Assembly (NCBI GenBank): GCA_973895155.1 | Contig: OZ316895.1 | Coordinates: forward strand, 24,614,001-24,678,000 | Origin: Marsupella aquatica | Lineage: Eukaryota > Marchantiophyta | Length of the DNA: 64,000 nucleotides | Direction of reading: 5' to 3' | In this document: positions 35,777-48,670 of the stretch, one piece after another | Layout of the letters: each line of letters opens with the position of its first letter | How positions within the stretch are numbered: position 1 is the first letter of the stretch | Made by a program: the position numbers and the translations under genes | The notes under the pieces: generated by a model | The model's input: the letters and a program-made list of their open reading frames with translations, nothing else | What the model was told of the DNA's origin: nothing | The model's database searches: none

Positions 35777-37320
35777 GAGACTCACTTATGTCTCATGATC
35801 GAGGACATCGAAGGATAAAATCTTTAGTACTGTTACCAGGACAAAAGCTTGGGGTTGTTTTGCATGTAGGTGCTCCACTCCACCATCCCCCACACCACAA
35901 TTATGCCCTCTACCTACCCTCTGTCAAGCTGTCTGACTGTCAAACTGGAGGGCTTACTTCCGCAGTAGTTTTGAAAGCGCCGTCACATCCTCACATCCTC
36001 ACAATCTGTCGAACTGATCAAACTCCTCGACTTCCACACACAGCCTCGTGTACACTGTAATTAAAAGCATGTATTGACTTCTGGATTGGGATTGAAAATT
36101 GCGGCCAGCCACTACTAATACGTCTTCTGCTATTTTGTATGGTGATATCTGCCAACAGTCACTTTGGAACTTGAGACACGTTAAGTGTGCTTGAACTGAC
36201 AAACCAGTGGCCATGGCCTGAGCACACTTGCCAGTGGTTTTTGCGGAGACTATTGCAGCAAATTATTCGAATTATTTGAAGTACGGCAGGCGCAGGATCT
36301 TAGCAGCAGCCACATGAAGCTGACAGTGCTCAGCTTCCCCGCTTACTCGCTTCGTCGTAGAAATGATGAATTCGCGTCATTTGCAAAGAACTTCGGTCTT
36401 GTTATTGGAGTGACAAAGTATATGTACATATTTCTAAGTGCCAAAAAACGACAGGCTCCCAACCCCGCTCCCAACCCCGCGACATGAGTTTGCGACTTCA
36501 TATCCGATTTTGATTGTGAGAAACTCAGCGAAAGGCATGCTTGTCATTTGTGGGCACTCCGTTCAATCTCTTTGTACATTGCCAGTGTTGGCCCCTTACT
36601 TTACAAACGTGGATTCCAGTGGTGAAACAGCGTTGTATTCTTCTACCTTACTACTGAAATGGAAGGAATGTGCAATGGAAAGCCTGAATTGAACCTTTCC
36701 GTTATTAACAAGGATTCTCAGCATTGGCAAATGTGGGCAGAATTGGTGACTGAAACGTTTTGTGTAGGTGCCAAAATTAGAGGTCTACCGTACTAGATTT
36801 TAGTATATGGTCAAACACGTCGACACGACAGAAGACGAATCGCAGTTCAGATAAGAGGACAAGAAAACACTAACAAACTTTACTTACCAGAACACTTAGC
36901 AACTATTGATTTCTACCGTGCCCAAATTGTCAAATGCCGTCCGTAGGTTTTGTTAGCGTTTTAGAGCCATCTTGCGTGTGTAGTGAGAGTCCACTAGACT
37001 CATCATTAAACTATGACAATGACCTATGCTCAAAACACCCCAACGACATTGGATTTGGAGTGCTTTTCGTGATCTTCTACACTTTCATGACTTTAAAATT
37101 CAATCCATCAAAGCAGTGGCCCACAAGGGGGACAACAACCCGGGGTCGACTAGAGGTTGAAGTGTTGACAAGCCTCTGAGGCAATCGAAGCGCCAAGGTA
37201 GGAACCTAGCCTACCACAAGGCAGCCTAAAGTAACACTCCTGATCGGCTACACTGACTCATGTCCCCAGCTCGATTATCACGTTAAACAAAAATAGAATA
37301 AAACACTCCAACAACATAGT
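35777..37320. other. Stretch downstream of HMA gene 3, no other gene seen
   Basis: This includes the presumed 3' untranslated region of gene 3. Frames up to 110 codons (35728-36060 plus) overlap or abut the gene and show no domain. Nothing else is recognised. Confidence 0.5.
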
Positions 37321-37338
37321 TAGTACCGTTATCTTGGC

Positions 37339-37747
37339 TCAGGAGGGCTCTTGTTGTTTGGCAGTTTGGTGAGGTTTTGGTTCTTTGGCCATGTGGGCAT
37401 TGGCCTTTTGACTCTTGAGTTTTTCCTGTTTTCTCCTTTGTTTTCCCCGTTCATTAAGGTGTTTGCCTTTAGGATATGTTATAGTTATAGTAGTTACTCT
37501 TGTGACTCTACCAGGCTTTAGTTTGTTTATGAGTAGGGCTTTAGTGCTTTTGTTGTTGTAGGAACTCTTGGGCTTTTTTATCTTTGACTTTTTGGTTCCT
37601 TGGTCTTCCTGAGTTTTTCACTTTGTCATCTCCCCCTTCATTGGATTTCTTGCCTTTGGAATCCTGACTCCTGGAATCACAACTTTCGTTCCTCCTGAAT
37701 AACACTTTGTGTTTCTCCTGGTATGACCCTTTTTGTTCTTTGGCCAT
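37339..37747 (-). pseudogene. Lysine-rich open frames, possibly one broken gene
   Basis: A frame starting MAKEQKGSYQ at 37747 runs 68 codons to 37541. It is rich in Lys, Gln, Ser and Asp. A second frame, shifted by one base, overlaps it and continues to a stop at 37339. It contains KALLINKLKPGRV and a very basic stretch ending in another MAKEPK motif. Together they would give about 135 basic, probably disordered residues with one frameshift near 37550. The A-rich minus strand alone would favour lysine in any frame, so this may be chance. No family is recognised. Confidence 0.25.
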
Positions 37748-38589
37748 GTTATATGTACTTGTGCATCAAAGTAAATAAAGTGGAGACCCCTACCTTTCAC
37801 CTGGACTAAGAATATCTCCAATACTACTGGCTTTGGCTATTGGGTAAATGAAATTCTCAGCCTCATAATGTACTTCATTAATTTATTGTACGTAGCTATT
37901 ACGGCCTATCGAAAAGCAGCCCCAACTCTGGGATAATTGCCCTGGACAACAGAGATCAGCAACCGATGTCTATAGATCTAAATCTTGAAAAGAACTCTAT
38001 AGAAAGTGGATTAGTGTATAATCTTTTTCCATATATAGATTGAGTAACTAAGGACCCCTGTCCTTGAGACCCGGTTGCGTTCAAACGAATGAACCTGGTA
38101 GAGTTGAAATGTTCTCCACGAGTGAGATCACTAACCGGGTCAACAATTTCCTTGGAACACACCATCGTGGGTCGTTTCGTCCTTTCCTCACTAGGCCATG
38201 ACGAGGAGCAACGCCATCCTCGAAACTCGAGAAAGGAATACCGGCGGGGCAGTGGCCAGTTTATACAGTAATGGCTGTCTCCAGTAAAGTTTTTGATGGC
38301 ACTTTTCTCCACTCTGCTATGCACGGCAATTAGCGTAAAGTACAGGGGCCATCATTGAGAAACAGTGGTCGTTCGTCTCATCAAAGGACAATCGATATAA
38401 ATTCTTGAGAGTTTACTGTACTCGTTTTGCCTGGCATGCCAGCACTGCAGGAAAGTTAGTCGTCTGAGGGTAGAAAATTATGATCTTAAGAACACTCTTT
38501 CCTCTTGTTTCGGTGAAGTCACCCACAAACAAAACAGTAAGTATATGATAAGGAGCCCCCCTTCAAACCACTGACATAGTTCTGCGTTT

Positions 38590-38631
38590 GACCTTATGCA
38601 ACAAAATTGCGACCTTATGCAACAAAATTGC
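38590..38631. repeat. Perfect tandem duplication of a 21-bp unit
   Basis: The unit starts GACCTTATGCAAC and ends AAATTGC. It occurs twice with no mismatch. Confidence 0.9.
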
Positions 38632-38911
38632 GTGAGATGTTCAGCATATTGACGGAGTCTTGTAAATTCGAGACAAGTACAATAATTGGATCCCAATTTC
38701 CATTCACCCTCGTACATGCTTTGAAGCTACTTTGTAGTTCTTTGGCCTGTTCTTTGGCTGCCTTGGATCATTGTAACTAGCCCGGTAACTAGGAGGTCCT
38801 GTCCTCGAGAAAGTTGGTGTTGACTTTAGTAACAAGGCTTGCTTCTTACGTGAGGCATTGGCCGATCTGTCTGGTGGTTAAATGATCAGCTCCTGACTAT
38901 AAGAGATTTCG

Positions 38912-39014
38912 TGATGGCCCACTTGTGGACGACAATTGAATGTAAGACCATGACACTAGCGATGACCCACCTGTTGACGACAATTGAAATGTCCTACCAT
39001 GAACACTCTAGCGA
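38912..39014. repeat. Tandem duplication of a ~50-bp unit
   Basis: Copies at 38912 and 38961 share GATG(G/A)CCCAC, GACGACAATTGAA, and ACCATGA-CACT. Differences are small and include one or more short indels. Confidence 0.8.
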
Positions 39015-42000
39015 GTATACCTTACAACGGAGACGGTCAGTATTAGCCTGGTAAAAGCTAACCTTGAGGACAAATTAAAGCAAGGTGTGAGTCTGCCCTT
39101 CTAGAGAAAGGAAAATAGCTTCTTTCAGATTGCTGGAGTTAGGCCTTCAATGTTGAAAAGGCTGTTTTCTAAACATATTGAGAAAACACCCGTTTGATGC
39201 TCAGTTTTATGGAGGGTCTAACATTCAACTTGCAATGTTGCAATGTACTTAATATTGCACGGACCTCAAAATTCAATCTCTGTGTCACCGAGAAACAAAT
39301 CTGAGGAAGAAAATACAATGTCACGAAACTAATATTCATTGTGACTAACTTACACTAGGCCAGGCTACAGTAGTTTTCTGGATTCGACTCCTTAGCTACT
39401 GAATCTTGTGGCATCTCTCAAACCATCGAAAATTCGGCTCCAAACAAGCAAACATGCTTTCTGAGACATTCAATGGCAGATACATGTCCGTAGCATGTCC
39501 TGTCTTTGAGCCTCCTACAATTTGGATAGTAGATGAGCTGAAAAAGAGTTTATTTGCACATCATCTGAACTGGAGGTGAAACACATTGAGATTTTGGAAC
39601 ATAGGCTATTCGCTGGGCTGCATTTATCGCGTCTGAAATGTCGGCCCAGGTACCCAAGATGGACGGAATGTATTCAGAAATCGCGCTTATGCTGTAGTGC
39701 AATTTGAAACAGCTCAATAAATAGAAAATCTGCCAAGTTTCTATAGTGTGAGACCTAAAAATAAATCTTCCTCGCTTTATATGTCCGCATTCATTTTAGT
39801 ATAAAGAAGCAAATATTTTGCAAAATTATTAAAATACACTTATCCTGTTATAAAATACTCTTTTTTTGACAATATAGCATGCTCATCCTAGAATATGCTT
39901 TATTTTATGTTTTGTAGTGATTTAAAAATAAATAAAATATGAGAGCATAGAAGTGTTGTTACATAAGTAAAGTGTATGCCAAGAAAAGCACAGTGACCAA
40001 AAAAAGGTACAGTCAAACTATGCTACTATGTGTGCACTTAACTCAGGGTGTCTTATGAATGACACTCCTTTCAATAAAAACCATAAATCTAGGAAAGAAA
40101 AACATGAAGAGAACTTAACAGGTTATGCATTCATGTTCTTTAGCATCATATCTCTCACTTGTGGTGGTGGAGCCTTTGGTTTTATCTATAAGAAAACACA
40201 TACTGTGAAAGGGGGCTGCCAAAATAAGTTCAAAACACTCTAGAATGCCTAAGACTAAAGGGGTCTAGAAATTAATTAAAATTTTATAGAATACAAAGGC
40301 TGCCCCTTGATAAGATTGAAATGAAAATACATGACACAAAAATCTGAATAAGACAAAATCTGAAATGTGCATTCACCATATAGCAGCTTCAAAAATTTCA
40401 ACCCAGAGTTGTTTTGTATCTCCTATCTTTTCATTGTTTGTTTACTAAATGTCATTTGGGTGTGAAGCTTTCTTGGTTGCTTGATTGTGATGAGATTGTT
40501 TTTAGCAATGAGATGGGCCTAAACTTGGCACTTTGCTCCTTTTTTGGCGCCCAGTCTCACTCCACAGCTTGCACAGCCCTTGAAATCTAGCTGCCATGCC
40601 TACTTGCTGGCTCCGCATAGTATTCCACAACAAGGTTATCTGACTTATGACTGTTGCAAACCCTTTCCACTAACATGTATTCAAACTATAAAGGAGGGGA
40701 CTTATGGCCGCATTGGAGCATGCAAACTCCATAGCCCCTGGCTTCCTTGCTTTTGTGCGTACAATGTGCATATTGTATACAAATTACAAAACATATTTGA
40801 AATTCAAAGGTGCCCTTGAAGAAATCCGTTGGGAGGCTGTTTCTCATATTGTGTTAATGTTCATTTCATCAAAGTTTACTTGTGCTGTGTGCTTCCTGTT
40901 CCTGCTTTGTTAGTGCTAAAGATAGTTATCTACCCTTGAAGATGTGCATAAAAAAACCTTGTGTAAGTACATGTCACTGCGATTCTGTACCATGTAAGGC
41001 TTTTGGTAGGTCAGGAGTACATTATACATGATGTATTTGATTTTGTTGATGATGTGTAGGTACCCATTTTTTATTTTAATCCCTTAGCTGAGGTTTGCCC
41101 AAATTTCTACCGTACCTCTGACTATTTGTGAAAATTGTGGTTAATCTATACAAATTCCAACTGCCAAATGAACGTCTGTCAAATGAATGCATAAAACTTC
41201 TCGTTGTGATGCACCGTTTCTTGCCACCCGGCAAAGGCTATTTTGACATTACTCATATGTAGTCAACTGCACTCAGCCGGACAGCCAACAATGGTAGACA
41301 ATCTTGGGTTCCACAACGGAGTCCTCGCAATATAAGGATTAAAATTTTCATTATAACAATTTACGACCAAAATGGTACGTTTGATGGGCGGGGAGGTCCA
41401 CTGGGAGAGAAACTGCAAGGTTTGGTCCATAGGGAGACTAGCTTCTTTTGTCAGGAGGTCCACTAAATATGTCTCTCGGATGATTATCATCTACCCACAA
41501 ATATGTATGCCAGATAAATCCAAGTACTCTGCAATTACGGCTAATATCCTATCTGACATGTAAAGCTAGTACTAATATTAAGATCTTACTGTCACTAGTC
41601 TGAATGTCGGGAATCAGTAAAAGTCATTCACAGTGAGAAAACTCGATAACTTGATCACTTGATTATCTGACGAAGGGTTGCATTCTCATCCGAGTGCAAC
41701 CCAAGTGTTAGACTCAACCGTTTGGCTCCAGGATTGAGTTGGGATGAGTAAAAATAGGGAGAGATGCCGAATCATCTGTTACCCAAGCGTCTTCATTAAA
41801 TAATGGAGAAAAAGCGTCCGAGGTGAGACAAAATTGTGAGGGAATGACGAATGGTGACCCTCAACTTTTGCTCATCACCTCGCCCGTGAGAAAACTTTGA
41901 TACCCTTACAGGAATAGGCCTGCAAGGCGAATATCGGGTTACATTTAGACAGTTCTGAGTGGAAACTGTAGCCAGCATCAGCAGTAGTAAGTTGTGACTT

Positions 42001-45000
42001 GAGACACTGATTCACTGAGCATGTACGGCCCTGACATCGTGAGTGAAATTGTTGTGAATAGTGTATACCTCGAAACCCAAATCAAGAATTGCACTCTTGA
42101 ATAAACCGAGCATAATCCTGACATTCTGTTTGAGGGATAGCTCTGGCAATAGTCCCCCTTCTAACCGACAACAAGCTGGATGTTCGACCTGAGAGCCCAC
42201 TGACATTATGTAGAAGTGTGAGAAACTAGGGGATTCGTATCCGCTCTCTGAAACTGGCCGAAGGCGGCAGCCATTTCAATGTACAGCTCACTGTTCGACG
42301 TTGCTAGGTGTCCGTAAGGTGACTGACCCACAGAACTTCCCGACAACCTCATCTGACAGACTGATTTCCGAGCGTGAAGAAATACATGATTACCAGCAAC
42401 ACCACACCTCATCCAAGCAGAGAATTGAAAACAGAACCATCTCACTCCAGTATCTCACAGTGTCCTCTGGCATTGCGCTGGATAGTTGTTATCCCGTGCT
42501 GGCTGTCAACATTTGGCTTGAAACAACCCATCTTGTGACCTTTCGAAACGATTCAGAAATCCGTGGTGATATCACAATTCTTAGTTTAGTCCCGAAAATA
42601 CTCTGCAAAGGTCGGAGGAAGATGTTACTCTTGTTCTGATCCTTCGCTGGGTTTCTTACCTTTCGATTCTTGTGATGTTGATCTTCTTGGTTTCCTCCAT
42701 GCATCGGGGGAAGAAAACAGGGGAGAAAGTAAAGAACGAAGTGATTCCTGGCGATCAACCCAGAACATGACAATGAGCGAACAAACCACACAATTATTTT
42801 TGTCGTTTTAGCTCATGACTCGACAGTCTTCAAGTCAATTGGACAACGAAAGCACTTGATACTCAATTCCCATTCTACAACAAAGCAATATTTATGGCCT
42901 TGATTTAAAGTTAATGGAGAAGACCGTGGTTACCGCATAAATTGGATGCAGACCAAATTTGCTACCGCAGGTAGATGGAAAGAGCTGCATATATCTCTTC
43001 TGACGAATGTTCTGAACAATCCCTCATCGAGGACTGACCCTCCACGAGAGAGTCAAGTAAATACTGTATTTAAATGAATGAGTCATACCCAATGACATCC
43101 TTATTTTTGCCTTGAAAGGTTTTTGCATGACAACAAAAACATCTGCGTACAGCAATGGCAGGCCACCAGGGAGGGCAATGATACAACTGGGCTTGTTGTG
43201 GGCCCGGTCACTTGAGGCTTTCGAGTCCCTCACGATGTCCGATGGTACCAGGATCTAGAGGGGATATCGAATGGCTTCGCTCAAATCACGGAGTCTTGAA
43301 TAACTCTTCCTCGTTCATTGAACGCGCTGAAAGACAGGTCACAACGTAGGACCATGATAGTATCTGAAAAATCGACTCCCTGGTGAAACAGAAGCCAATA
43401 TTGAAGTTTAAGAGACCTTTCCAAAAGGGAGAGCAAGGACAAAAGCTTGAACTGAACACATAGAAGAGGCATTTAAGATGATGGATTCAAAATGAGAGGA
43501 GATCAACCAACTTTAAATTGTCGTTAATGTCAAATTAGCAATTGTGAAGGACATATTCAATTGACCCTTGTTTGTGAAGAAGACTTGTCAAGTCATTAGT
43601 TATTGTCAACAAGGGTGACTCGTTGAGCATATACGCGTCAGTTCTGCAGATTCTGTGAAGGAGATAACTCTGGTCTCGATCTGTAATCGACATCATTTCG
43701 CAGATGCAGTGTCAAGAGAAAGTCTCCAAGGAACACTTTGTTTTTATCAGGGAATTGCCTCCTCTTTAGTTAACACATGGATCTAACTATCTCAACACCA
43801 AGCACTTCTTATCGTCACAGGAATGCTGTCCTTACATCCAAGTGAGCTGTGTATGTATCTGGCGTGTCTGTCCCTTTCCTGACGCGCGCTCCCGAGCTCA
43901 GAGAGAAAGACCGCATGTTCTGTCGACGATGGGAACCATGGAAAATCCACAATCCTCTAGGCCCATTACCGCCCGGGGTCATAGTGTACGAGTGTTGCAG
44001 ATCTCTGCACGGTATTGATCAGGCAGAGCTGAGGCCTTTGGATGAACGTGACTAGTGTGTCACCGTTCGAGAGAATGGCAAGGTTCTCGAGACGTGATTC
44101 GTTTGGGAATTGTTATATGAGCTGGCTGGGTGGGGGAGAGAGGCGGTCCTTCCCTGCGGAAAGGATGTGACGGTCGTGGAGATGCTGAAGAAGAGGAAAA
44201 ATAAGAGTGGGAGAGCGAGGGGAGAACGTACTTCACGTTGTGTGTTTAAAATAGCTTACGAACTCTTCACAGTTAATCAATTCTTCCGAGTCGACGTGCA
44301 AATGTTATCTCGATCTTATGTCGGTCCGATAATTAAGTACGACATCTTGTTTTGTAGGTTAGGAGTGGTTTTTAGTCTCTGACATTTGATATTCATAGTA
44401 ATCTGCCAGAAAGGAGGCCGAATTTTTAGATACGATTGCCAACTCCTTCCCACAATAGCCTAGTATTGCAATTAGCTTTTCAACTTAAACTTAGTACAAT
44501 GCAAAAGGTACACACAAAAGATGGGTACGTATCAAGTACATAGCAACTACTCTCCTCCATCAATTCATTCGATCAATGATACAACCAACAACAGCTGCCC
44601 GGCACCACGATCGATACAATGCTGACATCATGCATTGTGACCATCACGCATGACCACGATGTATGACGCCACGGAAACAATGCTGGCGAAGTGAAAAAGA
44701 AGCGATCTCAGGGTTAAATTTGAGTGGATTCCACACAATATATCCTCTCAAATTTCTGGAAGTCACTCATTGAATTAAGTTGACTGTACATAGGACAGTT
44801 CCAAGTTACATTTGTGTCGAGTGTCGTAAATTAGTAAGACTAGCAAGACAATTATAAATAGAGTTGAAATTTGAATTCGAGAAAGGGGTCTAGATCATAC
44901 TAGTTCAGTTTACTTGAATGAATAAATTTTGTAGTTTCACATTTGATGTGAACCTTGTTAATAGACGTGTCGAAGTCAGTGATGTGATAACATAAAAAGT

Positions 45001-46023
45001 GATTTAATGATGCTGTATGATCTCATGTCAGCTTGAAGTCCTACAGGATATCTACTCTCAACTGTCGTGGTTTCTCGTTAACTCTCAATCTTCGGACAGT
45101 TATCGGCAAAATTCAACTCAGTAACTCTGAAAATTGAAATGAGAACGTCGAAACTAACGATGTTCATGATTAATACCTAGTGCAAAGTCTGCAACGCTCG
45201 GACAGAGATTGGGGAATTCTAAGTTCCATTCATTGGTTTCTGGGCTGAAAAGCACGCAAGTGCTGAATTTTTTCTGAGGTTTCCCTCCACCTAGAGGTCC
45301 AACATTAGTTATCCTTCTCAACTTATCGCATTAACATCCGAAACAATTGTCCAATCCACAATTAACATTCAAACATCCGTCCAATCCGTGTACTACATCA
45401 AGTCCGAAACCAACATTCCATCTTATTTATCAGCCAATATGGAAGGAGCCCAGATCGACATTGCTATCCGGTGGGACTGTCAGCTTCCAATATGGATCAG
45501 ACATCAACAGTGTAAATTACTCAAAACATGAGTGATCTCGTAACATCTTTAACTTTACATTTACAGTGAATTTTAGGATACCCGGAAAATGTGTATGGAA
45601 GATACTTAGCAAAGAGTCATCAAGCACATCGAATCGTTTGACCATCAGTGTACTGACTAGCTAGCTATGGTTGCAGCTACATACCTCTTCTGTTTGACAG
45701 TATACATGTACCTTACTCTTTGGAATACTGCTGCCAGTTGCAAGCGGCGCAAAGAGTGACGAGAAAGATTGTGCAACTACGTTGCTCCAGAAAGGGGAGT
45801 TAGTGTTCATTGCTAATTAGGTGCTAGACTAGTATTTCGAGTCGTGACTGAAATATACTAGCTACTAATTATATCAGGGGCCGGTAAGGTCATTGAACTT
45901 CTAGTGCAGATCAAGGATCTTATGCTGGTTTCTAGTTCGTGCAATGCTTCTCCTACCCCAATCTCTTGTTTTCTACTTTCGGACCTGGGAAGTCTATCTA
46001 CATTTTAGACTGGCTAATGAACG

Positions 46024-46073
46024 TGTAGTACGTGGGGAACACCTACACAATGCTGGCGCCCCCACGTACTACA
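46024..46073. repeat. Perfect 14-bp inverted repeat with a 22-base loop
   Basis: TGTAGTACGTGGGG (46024-46037) and its exact inverse CCCCACGTACTACA (46060-46073) flank a loop starting AACACCTACAC. The loop plus edges, 28 bases at 46036-46063, recurs exactly at 46323-46350, there without the arms. TGGCGCCC inside the loop edge resembles the start of a tRNA-Lys primer-binding site of some plant LTR elements, but no LTR or coding part is visible. Confidence 0.75.
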
Positions 46074-46322
46074 AGCTCATTACTACTGCGTCTGGGATAT
46101 TTGTTCATTCATAAGTTCTCGCGGTAAACGAGGAGAAAGGCGCAACAACAAGATCAACAACAAGATCAATCTACACAGAAAAGAAACTCAATAACTATGT
46201 CTGGGGTCGAAGGAAGATGAACTTTGTTGAGTACCGTTCGCGAATCATTATTGAGTCGGTCCAACCCTCATAGCTTAAATGTGTAATGAGGATCAAGCTG
46301 GCATACTACCTGCAGCTCACGC

Positions 46323-46350
46323 GGAACACCTACACAATGCTGGCGCCCCC
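46323..46350. repeat. Second copy of the 28-bp loop sequence
   Basis: The segment from GGAACACC to GGCGCCCCC is identical to 46036-46063. The two copies lie 287 bases apart in the same orientation, with unrelated flanks. Confidence 0.85.
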
Positions 46351-48336
46351 TCTAAGTGGAACTGGGCAGATCCTATAACTTGACTCTCAGCGGCTTCTAC
46401 TGCCGAACAGCGACTCTCCATCACTACATATGCCAAAGAATGACGTGATCTTGTGGTGGCTGCAAAGCACCTAGTCGTTGCCAGGTTGGCTTTTATGAAC
46501 TCAAAGCGATTACGAAATACTTCAATTCAATATTCAGAAACAATAACTGCTTCATCTGTTCATTTCGAGGCTAGCTTCTTTTATAGACTTCAATATCCTA
46601 CCTCCACAAAATGTGAAAGTGGTCAGAGGCCCGTACCCTGTAAGTGCGAACGGTGGGGCGACCCTTTGGCATATTTTATCCTGTTTAATGAAAGAACTCT
46701 TTCGCCGTCTCACATAACTTTGCAAGCATCAATCATTAAGACCTCTTTGGAGACACAACCGAAAACCAACCCAGAAGGAAAACAGGATCTCTGAAGATCA
46801 CAACAACTCCAAGAGTCCTGCTTCTCGTGGTCACTTTTTTTTGCCACGTAGCTCTCTGGTAGATCACCGCATCATTTGTGGACCTCCAGTTTTGCTCATC
46901 ACGTGGGATGGTTGATCATCGATTCCAGCCCAAAGGTGGATCGCTCCACACAGATTTGGTGAGAGGCACTCGATTGCCTTTTGGAGATGCGGGGAAGAAG
47001 TACCTGACATGTGCATTTAAAAAGTAAGAGGCCATGAAAAGGAGAACAAGGCTGCAAAGGGCGAATGGTCCAGCTACAGAACCTATAAAATGTAACAAGC
47101 AATGACAAATCTGAAATCTCTCGTACCTCCTTTAGAACCTGAAGAGTGACTTGACATTCCCCTCCCCCAATTTTCATATTGACCATTGATGCCAAATTAG
47201 CTTCCAAACTGTGCAAAGTTAGAAACATGCAACAAATTAAATGACACCAGACGACCGAGATTACATCTCATCAAGTTCGCATGAACTTCAGGCGATTCAT
47301 GTATACTGTGTGCCCTTCACACCAGTAATCGTCAATATTATACTACATCCATGAGTGACCGACTAAACAATTATAATTCATGATTATGTCCGAGTATATC
47401 ATCAACTCCCTAGCGATAAATCTCATTGAACTAACTTCCTTCATTTAGTCAATAAGTATGAATCCTAATAATTCACAAGATCGATCATGATTGCCCGCAT
47501 GATTGTCTCCACAAAACCAAACCAGACATTCTGAGCAATGATACTCGAGTGTGTCTAGAACCTTATCAGGTTCTAGACATCGTCTAAAATTTTGTCTGTC
47601 GTACCTGAACTGATTGTTCATATTTTCTCCGAACCTGATTCTTTGAAATCTTCTGTGCTATAGCCTAGCAATTCGTGTGTTCGTTCATTGTGACACAGGT
47701 TCCGTTTCTCTTAAGTACCTTTATCATTCCAGTTGCAGGTGTTGTTGATAAAGGTACCCATCTTTGGTATCTGATCCCCCTTTACATTTGTACGAAAAGA
47801 AACTGAAAGAAGCAATGATGTTAAGATGGCATCCATTGTGTCCCGCTTGTCCGAGCAGCTCATTCAGCTGACTGTCCATAATAATTTTGATTCTTGTTCT
47901 AAAAGTATTTCGCTTGATGTGTTGATGTGTAAGCCAGTCATGGTGTAATCCCATCTTCAACCCCAGGCATAGTGTGCTGTGTGTGGATGCCACTTAAACG
48001 AGGCTTTCCGCTAGTGCCCTTTTTTGTAAGCAAAACTAATCACGATGAACACCAACTACATAGGGTACCCCAGTTGAGCTTTGGAGCAATTACTAGTTTC
48101 AATAGTGAAAACAAGAGTTACTAGACAGCATCTAAATGGGGAATTGAGATATTGGAGCACGGGAATACACATCCCAATGAGTTTTCCCAATGTTTCCATG
48201 AAGTAGAATAACAAGGTAAGTGAAATTTTTGTAGGGGAAGCATCAGTCAACATTGAACAACTAAAGTAGACACCGAAGTACCTTGGCCCCACGGCATGCC
48301 CACCCCTATTATCTGCCTTGCTCCGAGAATCACGAT
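46351..48336. other. Stretch with no recognisable gene
   Basis: Open frames of up to 113 codons (46453-46794 plus) show no domain. A perfect 12-bp hairpin lies at 47552-47579. Confidence 0.5.
47552..47579. repeat. Perfect 28-bp hairpin
   Basis: TGTCTAGAACCT and its exact inverse AGGTTCTAGACA are separated by TATC. The arms and tight loop would form a stable stem in single strands. No run of T follows, and no gene is adjacent, so I assign no terminator role. Confidence 0.85.
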
Positions 48337-48343
48337 TCACTGC

Positions 48344-48562
48344 AAAGCCTTCACTCTAGAGAGAGTCACCTTCACTCTAGAGAGAGTCACTCTCTACACA
48401 ATTCATTCTAGAAGTAGGTCTTGAATCATAGAACGATCACCTTTAATAATTGATAGTAGATACCGCAAAGTTATGCTCAGTCCTTCACTAAGGTTATTGA
48501 CTCAACTAAGTGAGATGGGTCTTGGATCGGAGAGTGATCACCTTAAATAATAGATACTAGAC
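48344..48562. repeat. Nested local duplications
   Basis: CTTCACTCTAGAGAGAGTCA occurs twice in a row near 48349-48390. A looser duplication follows: 48415-48462 and 48515-48562 share GGTCTTG(A/G)ATC, GATCACCTT, and AATA(A/T)TTGATA-like ends. The first motif resembles the DNA flanking the LINE at 30.57-30.60 kb. Confidence 0.65.
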
Positions 48563-48670
48563 TAGCTCATACCTGTGCGATGCACAAACGATGTAGTTAC
48601 GTAAAATATTGTTGCATGGACATGCTGTGGGGCAAAAGATGTTGTGCATGAAACGACATTGTTGTGTAAC
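48551..48670. repeat. Short inverted relative of the 17/18-bp array
   Basis: It starts TAGATACTAGACTAGCTCAT, then ACCTGTGCGATGCACAAA, and continues as about five units of 15-19 bases near AAAGATGTTGTGCATGA. The head matches the reverse strand of the right end of the array at 31001-31397. The two are therefore members of one dispersed family in opposite orientations. The family name is not known to me. Confidence 0.65.

Larger units (their letters stand above)
37791..46020. other. Stretch with no recognisable gene
   Basis: Many short frames, none with a recognisable domain. The stretch holds a 21-bp duplication at 38590, a ~50-bp duplication at 38912, and a strongly AT-rich zone at about 39700-41200. 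The frame at 44110-44382 has a short KDVTVVEMLKK run that recalls the end of an HMA fold, but the spacing from Cys to VTV is wrong. Confidence 0.45.

Noticed and set aside
37335-37345. GCTCAGGAGGG resembling part of miR390
   Set aside because: Only 11 bases match and no hairpin partner is nearby.
44110-44382. KDVTVVEMLKK as a possible HMA remnant
   Set aside because: The Cys lies three residues before VTV instead of about seven, and no CxxC loop or GV motif precedes it.
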